The position numbers and the translations under genes were made by a program. From Rubritepida sp. (GTDB lineage Bacteria > Pseudomonadota > Alphaproteobacteria > Acetobacterales > Acetobacteraceae), in assembly GCA_014376425.1 (NCBI GenBank), contig JACMRO010000538.1, positions 1-8,534 of the forward strand: a stretch of DNA of 8,534 bases, read 5' to 3'. Positions 1-5,699 of this stretch are shown here, piece after piece. How positions within the stretch are numbered: the first letter of the stretch is position 1; every line of letters begins with the position of its first letter. The notes below the pieces were generated by a model. The model ran no database searches. It saw nothing but the letters and a program-made list of their open reading frames with translations, and was not told the origin of the DNA.

Positions 1-213
1 GCCGGCCCGCGCCGTGCCGCGGCCGCGCAGGACGTAGAATACTTCTTGCGCCACGGCGTGGCTGTTGGGCGGCGTGGCCCCGCTGGGCGCGAAGACCTCA
101 ACAACCATGGTGAACTTCGCGCCGTCCGCGGGGTCCAGTAGGCAGGCGAAGTAGTTCGTGTCACCGGGCGAGATGCGGAAGGCCTGCACCTGCCCGGCCT
201 GCCGGAAGATCAC
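1..213 (-). CDS. Cupin-domain protein, N-terminal part (3' end beyond left edge)
   Basis: Seventy-one codons are visible, read from a GTG at 213-211 and open to the window edge. The stop of the upstream solute-binding protein gene lies one base before this GTG, so the two genes are almost certainly co-transcribed and translationally coupled. A GAGG directly abuts the GTG, too close for a normal ribosome site. The cupin signature is visible: PPNSHAVAQEVFYVLRGRG at residues 48-66 matches cupin motif 1, with His52, Glu57 and the Gly64/Gly66 turn. The usual first His of the HxH pair is Asn50, so metal binding may be altered or absent. Cupins cover enzymes, isomerases and sensor domains, and nothing here selects among them. 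The family call is fairly sure; the function is unknown. Confidence 0.75.
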   Translation of the reverse strand, partial: MIFRQAGQVQAFRISPGDTNYFACLLDPADGAKFTMVVEVFAPSGATPPNSHAVAQEVFYVLRGRGTARAG

Positions 214-214
214 C

Positions 215-1771
215 TCAATCGACCCGGATGTCGCGCACGGAGAATTGGTTGTCGGCGCGGTGCGTCACCACCACGCCCTGCCGGTGCGCCCACGGGATCA
301 TCATGTGATAAAGCGGCACATGCCCCAGATCGGCATTGTGCAGCCGGTGCATCTGCGCCATCAGCGCGCGCCGTGCCTCGGGGTTCAGTTCCTGGTCCAG
401 CCGGCCCAGCATGGCGTCGAATTCGGGGTTGCTCCAGCCGCCCATGTTCCAGCTCGCGGGGCCCAGCAGGGAACGCGTGGCCATGATGGCGCGCAGTGTA
501 TAGCTGGCGTCGAAGGTCGGCACGCCCCAGCTCAGCGCGTAGAAGCTGCTTTCGCTGCGCCGGATGTGCTGGGTGAAAAGGTTGTTCGGCATCAGGTTGA
601 GCCGCACCCGGATGCCGACCTGCGACAGCATCGCCGCGATCGCCTGGCAGGCCTCGTCATAGGTGCCGACCGGGCAGTCCAGCGGCACCGTGAAGCCATT
701 CGGGTAGCCCGCCTCGGTCAGCAGCGCGCGGGCCCGCGCCCGGTCCAGCGGCAGCCGGGCGTCGGTGGCCTGGTCCCAGCCATTGACGAATTGCGTCCAC
801 ATGCTGCCGGTGGGCACGCCCTGGCCGCGCAGCGTGGCGCGGCGCAGCGCTTCCACGTCGATCGCATGCGCCACCGCCTGGCGCACGCGCAGGTCGCGGA
901 ACGGGTTACGGCCGGGCATGTCGCTGCCGGCCAGCTCCGGCGTATCCTGCCGGAAGGCCAGCCACACGGTGCGGTTCTCCTGGCCCTCCAGCACCCGCAG
1001 GCGCGGGTTGCCGCGGATGCGTGCCACGTCCTGCACCGGTACGACATGGACGAAATCGACCTCGCCCGACAGCAGCGCTGCGACCCGCGTGGCGTCCGAG
1101 CTCAGGGTGATGTGGTGGTATTCGTCCACATTGCCTGCCGCCGTGCCCCACCACAGCGGGTTGCGGGCCATGATGGTGCGCTGGTCCGGCTCACGCGTGC
1201 GGATCATGTAGGGGCCTGTGCCGTTGGCATTGCGGACGGTATGGGTTTCCTCGCGCTGCGCCAGGTTCTGCGGAACGGCGCTTCGGTTGGCCTCGGACCA
1301 GCCGCGATCCATGATCATCACGCGGGTCATCTTGTCGGGGATCACCGCGTCGGGGACGCGGGTGACGATGTCCACCGTTAGCCTGTCCACCACCTCGGCG
1401 CGAAGCACCGTGTCCACGAAGATGCCGTAGTTGCTGGTGGGTGCCAGGGCGCGGCCGATGCTGAACACCACATCCTCGGCATCGAAAGCCTCGCCGCCGG
1501 CGAAGCGCACATCGGGGCGCAGGTGGAAACGCCAGCGCGTGGGCTCGGGCTGTTCCCATCGGGTGGCGAGGCCGGGTTGCAGGCGCAGATCGTCGCCGCG
1601 ATGGATCAGCGGTTCGTAGATTTGCTGCACAACCAGGAAGGTGAACAGCGAGTTGGTGGAATGCGGGTCAAGCGTCGCTGCGTCCACGCTGGTCGCCATG
1701 CGCAGCGTTCGCGGCTGGGCGTGGGCGGAAAGCGGCAGCAGCACCGCGGCGAGAAGCAGGAGACGACGCAT
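215..1771 (-). CDS. Periplasmic ABC transporter solute-binding protein, family 5 (peptide/nickel type)
   Basis: This 518-residue protein would capture a peptide or similar small solute in the periplasm and deliver it to an ABC permease. The reading frame extends 20 codons upstream, but the ATG at 1771 is chosen because it opens a typical signal peptide: MRR, a Leu/Ala-rich core, and SAHA followed by Gln, with cleavage expected after Ala18. A GGAG lies 8 bases before it. The mature protein has the family 5 (SBP_bac_5) layout: an N-terminal LDPHSTNS segment, YEPLIHR, LATRWEQ, then a WRFHLRPDVRFAGGEAFDAED block close to the family signature. Length is normal for DppA/OppA-type proteins. The ligand cannot be read from sequence. 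No permease or ATPase gene is visible; they may lie beyond the left edge, past the cupin gene, or elsewhere. Confidence 0.93.
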   Translation of the reverse strand: MRRLLLLAAVLLPLSAHAQPRTLRMATSVDAATLDPHSTNSLFTFLVVQQIYEPLIHRGDDLRLQPGLATRWEQPEPTRWRFHLRPDVRFAGGEAFDAEDVVFSIGRALAPTSNYGIFVDTVLRAEVVDRLTVDIVTRVPDAVIPDKMTRVMIMDRGWSEANRSAVPQNLAQREETHTVRNANGTGPYMIRTREPDQRTIMARNPLWWGTAAGNVDEYHHITLSSDATRVAALLSGEVDFVHVVPVQDVARIRGNPRLRVLEGQENRTVWLAFRQDTPELAGSDMPGRNPFRDLRVRQAVAHAIDVEALRRATLRGQGVPTGSMWTQFVNGWDQATDARLPLDRARARALLTEAGYPNGFTVPLDCPVGTYDEACQAIAAMLSQVGIRVRLNLMPNNLFTQHIRRSESSFYALSWGVPTFDASYTLRAIMATRSLLGPASWNMGGWSNPEFDAMLGRLDQELNPEARRALMAQMHRLHNADLGHVPLYHMMIPWAHRQGVVVTHRADNQFSVRDIRVD

Positions 1772-1779
1772 GGGAAGGG

Positions 1780-1783
1780 CTCC
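1780..1783 (-). promoter_or_regulatory. Ribosome binding site of the solute-binding protein gene
   Basis: On the minus strand GGAG stands 8 bases before the ATG at 1771. This spacing, with the signal peptide that follows, decides in favour of this start over the upstream in-frame ATG at 1831. Confidence 0.7.
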
Positions 1784-1870
1784 GAAATATTTGGCTGGCG
1801 CATGGTGCACGCGGGGATCGCAAATCGGCAACCTTGCGCCTATATTGCAAACAGGACAGATTTCTCCACT

Positions 1871-1875
1871 GGAGG
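1871..1875 (+). promoter_or_regulatory. Ribosome binding site of the Tim44-domain gene
   Basis: A perfect GGAGG seven bases before the ATG at 1883. It fixes the start there, although the open frame continues upstream to 1523 across the divergent gene. Confidence 0.85.
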
Positions 1876-1882
1876 ATACAGC

Positions 1883-2836
1883 ATGAACCGCCTTTCCCGT
1901 CTTCTCGCCGCCACGGCTGTGGCTGCATTGACCTTTGCGCCGATCGTGGCCGATGCCCGCCCGGGTGGCGGCTCGTCCTCGGGCAGCCGCGGCGCGCGCA
2001 CCTATTCGGCGCCGCCTGCTACCAACACAGCGCCCAACACGGCGCGGCCGATGGACCGTACGATGACAGAGCCCGGCCGCGCCGCGCCCAGCGTATCGCC
2101 CGGCGTGGGTGCCGGGGCGGGCGCTGGCGCGGCCTCGGCGGCTGGTCGCCAGGGCAACTGGTTCCAGCGCAATCCCTTGATGGGCGGCCTGCTGGCAGGC
2201 GGGCTGCTTGGCGCCATGATGGGCGGCGGCTTCTTCTCCGGCCTGGGCTCGCTGGCCGGCATGATGGGCTTTTTGCTGCAGATCGCGCTGATCGGCGGCC
2301 TGGTGTTCCTGCTGGTGTCGTTGCTGCGGCGCCGCGCCCAGCAGCCCGCGCTCGCCGGCATGCCGCGCGAGATGCAGCGGCAGGCGCCCGCGATGGTGAG
2401 CGGCGGCGGAGGCGGCGGCGGCGCCCCAGTCGGCGTTGCGATCACCGCGATCGATCAGGAGGCGTTCAGCCAGTCGCTGGTCGGCATTAACGCGGCATGG
2501 AGTGCGGGCGATACCGCGGCGCTGGCCCGGCTGACCACGCCCGAGATGATGCAGTATTTCCGCGACGATTACGCGGCGCTGGCGGCGCGTGGCTGGAAGA
2601 ACCAGACCAGCGATCTGCGGCTGGAAAGCGGCGATGTGGCGGAAAGCTGGAGCGAGGGTGCGCGCGACTACTGCACGGTGGCGATGCGCTTCTCGCTGAT
2701 CGATGTGACCCGCGATGCCGGCGGCGCGGTGGTCGAGGGCAACCCGACGCAGCGCGAGACGGTGACCGAGACCTGGACCTTTGTGCGCGTCCAGGGCCGC
2801 GACTGGCAGCTTTCTGCGATCCAGCAGGCGGGCTGA
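1883..2836 (+). CDS. Tim44-like domain protein, exported or membrane-anchored
   Basis: This 317-residue protein starts at the ATG behind a perfect GGAGG. Residues 1-25 form a signal peptide or N-terminal membrane segment (hydrophobic core, then VADA before Arg26). A low-complexity linker rich in Gly, Ser, Ala and Pro follows to about residue 95. Next is a glycine- and methionine-rich hydrophobic stretch (about 99-145) ending in FLLQIALIGGLVFLLVSLL and a basic LRRR stop-transfer, so at least one membrane span is likely. After a second linker with a run of seven glycines comes the C-terminal domain (about 187-317), which resembles the Tim44/NTF2-like fold (DQEAF, then W, then TPEM, and a final ETWTFVR/W-LSAIQ strand). 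In mitochondria the domain anchors the import motor; bacterial members have no settled role, with membrane or lipid binding proposed for the fold. The gene appears monocistronic. Family call good, function unknown. Confidence 0.85.
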   Translation: MNRLSRLLAATAVAALTFAPIVADARPGGGSSSGSRGARTYSAPPATNTAPNTARPMDRTMTEPGRAAPSVSPGVGAGAGAGAASAAGRQGNWFQRNPLMGGLLAGGLLGAMMGGGFFSGLGSLAGMMGFLLQIALIGGLVFLLVSLLRRRAQQPALAGMPREMQRQAPAMVSGGGGGGGAPVGVAITAIDQEAFSQSLVGINAAWSAGDTAALARLTTPEMMQYFRDDYAALAARGWKNQTSDLRLESGDVAESWSEGARDYCTVAMRFSLIDVTRDAGGAVVEGNPTQRETVTETWTFVRVQGRDWQLSAIQQAG

Positions 2837-2886
2837 GGCAGCCGCCTCGGCTTGGCTGGGGGCCGCGCCTGGTAGGGCGCGGCCCT
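2835..2886 (+). terminator. Strong GC hairpin after the Tim44-domain gene
   Basis: A perfect 10-bp inverted repeat, GGGCCGCGCC at 2860-2869 and GGCGCGGCCC at 2876-2885, closes a 6-base loop. A smaller 5-bp stem (GAGGC at 2835-2839, GCCTC at 2844-2848) precedes it at the stop codon. The hairpin is followed by TGGCTTGTTTCG, which is only weakly T-rich, so intrinsic termination is likely but may not be complete. Confidence 0.65.
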
Positions 2887-2964
2887 GGCTTGTTTCGCCT
2901 CATCCATCGCAGCCCCCGCGTTGCATGAGGTCAGCACCCCGCGCCCCCGGCCTCGCCCGGCGTT

Positions 2965-2982
2965 ATGACTGCTTCATGTAAC
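2965..2982. promoter_or_regulatory. Candidate Pho box upstream of the plcP-like gene (degenerate)
   Basis: The 18 bases read ATGACTG-CTTC-ATGTAAC: two 7-base direct repeats separated by 4 bases, the layout of a PhoB site. On the minus strand this is GTTACAT-GAAG-CAGTCAT, against the classical CTGTCAT-N4-CTGTCAT; one half matches 6 of 7 bases, the other 4 of 7. It lies 62 bases before the start of the metallophosphoesterase gene. The site was sought because of the function inferred for the gene, so chance is a real alternative. It is reported as a candidate only. Confidence 0.3.
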
Positions 2983-3032
2983 CTTAACGCGAAACTGTGG
3001 CCTTCCGCGGCTAAGCGGATTGCGACACGCGA

Positions 3033-3038
3033 AGGGGG
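3033..3038 (+). promoter_or_regulatory. Ribosome binding site of the plcP-like gene
   Basis: AGGGGG lies 6 bases before the ATG at 3045, supporting this start. No other in-frame start upstream is credible. Confidence 0.65.
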
Positions 3039-3044
3039 ACACCG

Positions 3045-3839
3045 ATGCAAAGCACCGACACCAGAACGCGACACCGCAGCATCTTCATCTCGGACCTGCA
3101 TCTTGGCACCCGTGGCTGCCGCAGCGACTTCCTCATCGACTTCCTTAAACGCAATGACTGCGACCACCTCTACCTGGTGGGCGACGTCGTCGATGGCTGG
3201 CGCCTGCGCAAGAGCTGGTACTGGCACGACGAATTCGACCAGGTGCTGCGCCTGATCCTCGAACAGGCGGGGCGCGGCACCCAGGTTACCTACATCCCCG
3301 GCAACCACGACGAAATGTTCCGCCGGTGGCTCGGGCTCGAGGTCGCGGGCGTCAGGCTGATGCGGGAAGTCGTGCACGAGGCCGCCGATGGCCGCCGCTA
3401 CCTCGTCATGCATGGCGACGAATTCGACGGCGTCATCCGCTATGCGAAGTTCCTCGCCTTGCTGGGTGACTGGGCTTACGACTGGGCGCTGGCGGCCAAC
3501 CGCGTCTTCAATGCGGCGCGGCGGCGGCTGGGCTACCCCTACTGGTCGCTCAGCCAGTGGCTCAAGCGGCAGGTGAAGGGCGCGGTGAAGGCGATCGACC
3601 GGTTCGAATCCGCGCTGGCCAATGAGGCGCGGCGCCGCGGGCTGGACGGGGTGATCTGCGGCCACATCCACCATGCCGAAATGCGCGAGGTGCAAGGCGT
3701 GATGTACATGAATGACGGCGACTGGGTGGAAAGCTGCACGGCGCTGGTGGAGGACGCCCAGGGTCGCTTCCGCCTGGTCGACTGGGCGGCGGAGAACCGC
3801 CTCAGCCTGTGGCGAACCCCCGAAGCCGTGCCGGCTTGA
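3045..3839 (+). CDS. plcP: PlcP-like metallophosphoesterase (UDP-2,3-diacylglucosamine diphosphatase-like family)
   Basis: This 264-residue calcineurin-like phosphoesterase has the full two-metal site: ISDLHLG (Asp17, His19), VGDVVDGW (Asp47), PGNHDE (Asn87, His88), MHGDEFD (His123) and CGHIHH (His207, His209). Automated pipelines often name such proteins UDP-2,3-diacylglucosamine diphosphatase. However, the GNHDE block, the tryptophan-rich DGWRLRKSWYW after motif 2 and the C-terminal NDGDWVESCTALVE resemble PlcP of Sinorhizobium meliloti rather than LpxH, which carries GNRDF. PlcP cleaves phosphatidylcholine and related phospholipids to diacylglycerol plus a phosphorylated head group under phosphate limitation. 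No signal peptide is seen, so it should act at the cytoplasmic face of the inner membrane. The gene overlaps the glycosyltransferase gene that follows, a known plcP arrangement. The lipid A genes further on keep an LpxH-like role possible. The family is certain, the PlcP assignment likely. Confidence 0.78.
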   Translation: MQSTDTRTRHRSIFISDLHLGTRGCRSDFLIDFLKRNDCDHLYLVGDVVDGWRLRKSWYWHDEFDQVLRLILEQAGRGTQVTYIPGNHDEMFRRWLGLEVAGVRLMREVVHEAADGRRYLVMHGDEFDGVIRYAKFLALLGDWAYDWALAANRVFNAARRRLGYPYWSLSQWLKRQVKGAVKAIDRFESALANEARRRGLDGVICGHIHHAEMREVQGVMYMNDGDWVESCTALVEDAQGRFRLVDWAAENRLSLWRTPEAVPA

Positions 3840-4894
3840 ATCCGCAGCCCGGGCCCCTCGGGCACCGCCTGCTGATCGTGACGGATGCGTGGGCGCCGCA
3901 GGTCAACGGCGTGGTCCGCACCCTGGCCATGGTGGCCGACGAACTGCGCCTGCTGGGCGACGTGGTCGAGGTGATCGGGCCCGACCGCTTCCCCACCCTG
4001 CCGCTGCCCGGCTACCGTGAAATCCGCCTGGCCGTGCTGCCGCTGCGGCGCCTGCGACGGCTGGCCGACGGCTTCCGCCCCACCACCATCCACATTGCAA
4101 CCGAAGGCCCGCTGGGCTGGGCGATGCGGCGGCTTTGCCTGGCGCGCGGCTGGCTCTTCACCACCAGCTTCCACACCCGCTTCGCGGAATACCTGCAGGC
4201 CCGGACCCACCTGCCGCCAGGCTTGGTGTGGGCCCTGCTGCGGCGCTTCCACAATGCCGGCGCCGGCACCTTCGCGGCCACCCCCAGCCTACAGGCGGAG
4301 CTGGTGGGCCGCGGCTTCCGGCGGGTGATGCCCTGGACCCGCGGCGTCGATCTCGCACTGTTCGCACCCGGGCCATCGGACGAATTCGCGGGTTTGCCGC
4401 GGCCGATCTTCCTCAATGTCGGCCGCGTCGCGGTGGAGAAGAACATCGAGGCCTTTCTGGCGCTCGACCTGCCCGGCACCAAGGTGGTGGTCGGCGACGG
4501 GCCGCAGCGGGCGGCGCTGACGGCGCGCCACCCCCAGGTGCATTTCACCGGCTGGCGGACGGGCGCGGCGCTGGCCGCGGCCTACCGCGCAGCCGACGTG
4601 TTCGTCTTTCCCAGCCGCACCGACACCTTCGGCCTGGTGCTGCTGGAGGCGATGGCCTGCGGCACCCCCGTCGCCGCCTATCCGGTGATGGGGCCGCTGG
4701 ACGTGGTGGGTGACAGCGCCGGCGGTGCGCTCTCCACTGACCTGCGCGCCGCCTGCCTGCACGCGCTTGCGTGCGGCCGCGCCGACGCCCGGGCGCATGC
4801 CGAGCAATTCTCCTGGGCGGCCTGCGCGGCGAGTTTTCGCGCCCAGCTGGTGCCTCTGCCGGAGGCGGCCGCCCAGGTTGAACCCCAGGGTTAA
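3809..4894 (+). CDS. GT4 family glycosyltransferase, probably diacylglycerol glycosyltransferase (Agt-like)
   Basis: This 361-residue GT-B enzyme would transfer a sugar from a nucleotide sugar to a lipid at the inner membrane. The N-terminal acceptor domain has TDAWAPQVNGVVRT (residues 25-38), characteristic of the SQD2/Agt/mannosyltransferase-like GT4 group. The C-terminal donor domain has LNVGRVAVEKNIEAFL, VVGDGP and SRTDTFGLVLLEAMACGTP; the EX7E pair is Asp272/Glu280, with Asp in the first place. The start is uncertain: GTG at 3809 overlaps the preceding gene by 31 bases, with GGCGGAG about 14 bases upstream, while TTG at 3836 would overlap its stop and give a protein nine residues shorter. 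The overlap implies coupled translation with the plcP-like gene. The expected product is a glycosyl- or glucuronosyl-diacylglycerol; the sugar cannot be read from sequence. An LPS-core glycosyltransferase is the main alternative. The last residues are encoded inside a repeat cluster. Confidence 0.85.
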   Translation: MANPRSRAGLNPQPGPLGHRLLIVTDAWAPQVNGVVRTLAMVADELRLLGDVVEVIGPDRFPTLPLPGYREIRLAVLPLRRLRRLADGFRPTTIHIATEGPLGWAMRRLCLARGWLFTTSFHTRFAEYLQARTHLPPGLVWALLRRFHNAGAGTFAATPSLQAELVGRGFRRVMPWTRGVDLALFAPGPSDEFAGLPRPIFLNVGRVAVEKNIEAFLALDLPGTKVVVGDGPQRAALTARHPQVHFTGWRTGAALAAAYRAADVFVFPSRTDTFGLVLLEAMACGTPVAAYPVMGPLDVVGDSAGGALSTDLRAACLHALACGRADARAHAEQFSWAACAASFRAQLVPLPEAAAQVEPQG

Positions 4895-4941
4895 ACCGGG
4901 CTGAACCATAGCGTTGAAGCCGGGTTTAACCGGGTTGAACC
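4876..4941. repeat. Cluster of six near-palindromic GGTTNAACC units
   Basis: Six 9-base units start at 4876 (GGTTGAACC), 4889 (GGTTAAACC), 4899 (GGCTGAACC), 4912 (CGTTGAAGC), 4923 (GGTTTAACC) and 4933 (GGTTGAACC). Start-to-start spacing is 13, 10, 13, 11 and 10 bases. Four units are perfect 4-1-4 palindromes; the third differs by one base and the fourth by two. The last sits in a perfect 7-1-7 palindrome, CCGGGTTGAACCCGG at 4930-4944. The whole block also folds: GGTTAAACC pairs with GGTTTAACC, and GGTTGAACCC with GGGTTGAACC save for one mismatch, around a 25-base loop. It covers the last codons and stop of the glycosyltransferase gene. It could be an operator array, a transcription-ending structure or a genomic repeat element. 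Confidence 0.75.
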
Positions 4942-5003
4942 CGGGGACCGGTTGCGCCACCGTTTCGGCATGGCTACGGACCCAGAATGCCGCGCCCGCC
5001 CCC

Positions 5004-5699
5004 ATGCTCAAACGCCTGATTCGCCGGCCTTTCGTGCAGGCGGCCGGGGCATGGATCGTTTGGCGCTACTTGTCCTTCGTCTATGCCACCACGCGCTGGC
5101 AGCTGGTGGGCGCCGAGCATTTGGCCACCATCCTGGCGCAAAGCCCCAACGCGATCACCGCCTTCTGGCACGAAAGGCTGCCGCTGATGCCGATGCAATG
5201 GCGCCTGGCGCGGCAGTCCGAACCGAGGCTGCGCGGCACCCGCGCCCATGTGCTGGTGTCGCAGCACAATGACGGGCGGTTCATCGGCGATGTGGTGCGG
5301 CGCTTCGACCTGCGGCTGGTGCACGGATCAAGCTCGAAGGGCGGCGCCATGGCGGTGATCGCGCTGATACGCAGCCTGGACCGGGGCGATGTGGTGGCCA
5401 TCACTCCGGACGGGCCGCGTGGCCCGCGCCGGCGGGCGGCGCCGGGGGTCGCACAGCTGGCCCTGGCATCACGCCTGCCGGTGTTCGCGGCCGGTGCCGC
5501 CACCACCCGCCATATCCGCCTGAAGAGCTGGGATCGGATGATGCTGCCACTGCCCTTCGGCCGTGGTGTCGTGGTTCTGCAGCCGCCGATCACGCCCGAC
5601 CGGGCGGACCCTGAAGGCACCCTGGCCGCCATCGAGGCCGCGATGACGCTGGCCTGCGACACCGCCGACCGGTTGCTCGGCATCGAGCTCGTCGCATGA
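5004..5699 (+). CDS. DUF374 lysophospholipid acyltransferase-like protein
   Basis: This 231-residue protein is of the DUF374 group of the LPLAT (PlsC-like) superfamily, presumed to transfer an acyl chain to a lipid at the inner membrane. The frame opens upstream at TTG 4914, but that codon lies in a repeat; ATG 5004 is chosen because homology-like sequence (LKRLIRRPFVQ) begins there. No clear ribosome site precedes it. Visible blocks are FWHERL (54-59, with His56 where the HX4D histidine is expected), SQHNDGRFI (86-94), GSSSKGG (108-114) and TPDGPRGP (134-141), all typical of DUF374. An N-terminal hydrophobic stretch (about 10-30) may anchor it. Its stop overlaps the waaA start as ATGA, so it is coupled to lipid A/Kdo synthesis. 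A secondary lipid A or Kdo-lipid acyltransferase role is plausible but not shown. Confidence 0.88.
   Translation: MLKRLIRRPFVQAAGAWIVWRYLSFVYATTRWQLVGAEHLATILAQSPNAITAFWHERLPLMPMQWRLARQSEPRLRGTRAHVLVSQHNDGRFIGDVVRRFDLRLVHGSSSKGGAMAVIALIRSLDRGDVVAITPDGPRGPRRRAAPGVAQLALASRLPVFAAGAATTRHIRLKSWDRMMLPLPFGRGVVVLQPPITPDRADPEGTLAAIEAAMTLACDTADRLLGIELVA

Larger units (their letters stand above)
1772..1882. promoter_or_regulatory. Divergent intergenic region with candidate promoters
   Basis: These 111 bases separate the starts of two divergent genes and must hold promoters for both unless one is read through from outside. It is more AT-rich than its surroundings. A TATATT at 1841-1846 is a plausible -10 element for the plus-strand Tim44-domain gene, though its -35 match (TCGCAA at 1818-1823) is weak. 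On the minus strand, the palindromic TTGCAA at 1845-1850 could act as a -35 for the solute-binding protein gene, with a poor -10. These element assignments are tentative; no clear operator is seen. Confidence 0.35.

Noticed and set aside
158..1381. A 407-codon plus-strand open frame opposite the solute-binding protein gene
   Set aside because: Composition is dominated by His, Arg, Ala and Gln, no domain is visible, and the opposite strand holds a convincing secreted protein.
1523..1882. A 120-codon upstream extension of the Tim44-domain gene
   Set aside because: It runs through the divergent gene on the other strand, while ATG 1883 has a perfect GGAGG and begins a signal peptide.
2931..3695. 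A 254-codon minus-strand open frame opposite the plcP-like gene
   Set aside because: It mirrors a gene with all metallophosphoesterase motifs and has no credible start signal or family resemblance.
4876..4941. A CRISPR array or insertion-sequence end as explanation of the repeats
   Set aside because: Units are 9 bases long with 1-4 base gaps, far too short for CRISPR, and there is no transposase gene or target duplication beside them.
4914..5003. A 30-codon N-terminal extension of the DUF374 protein from TTG 4914
   Set aside because: The TTG lies inside the repeat cluster without a ribosome site, and the extension has no family resemblance; ATG 5004 is preferred.
4289..5011. A minus-strand open frame covering the end of the glycosyltransferase and the repeat cluster
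   Set aside because: Its apparent repeats (GFNPVKPGFN and similar) are just translation of the GGTTNAACC block; the rest is antisense to the glycosyltransferase.
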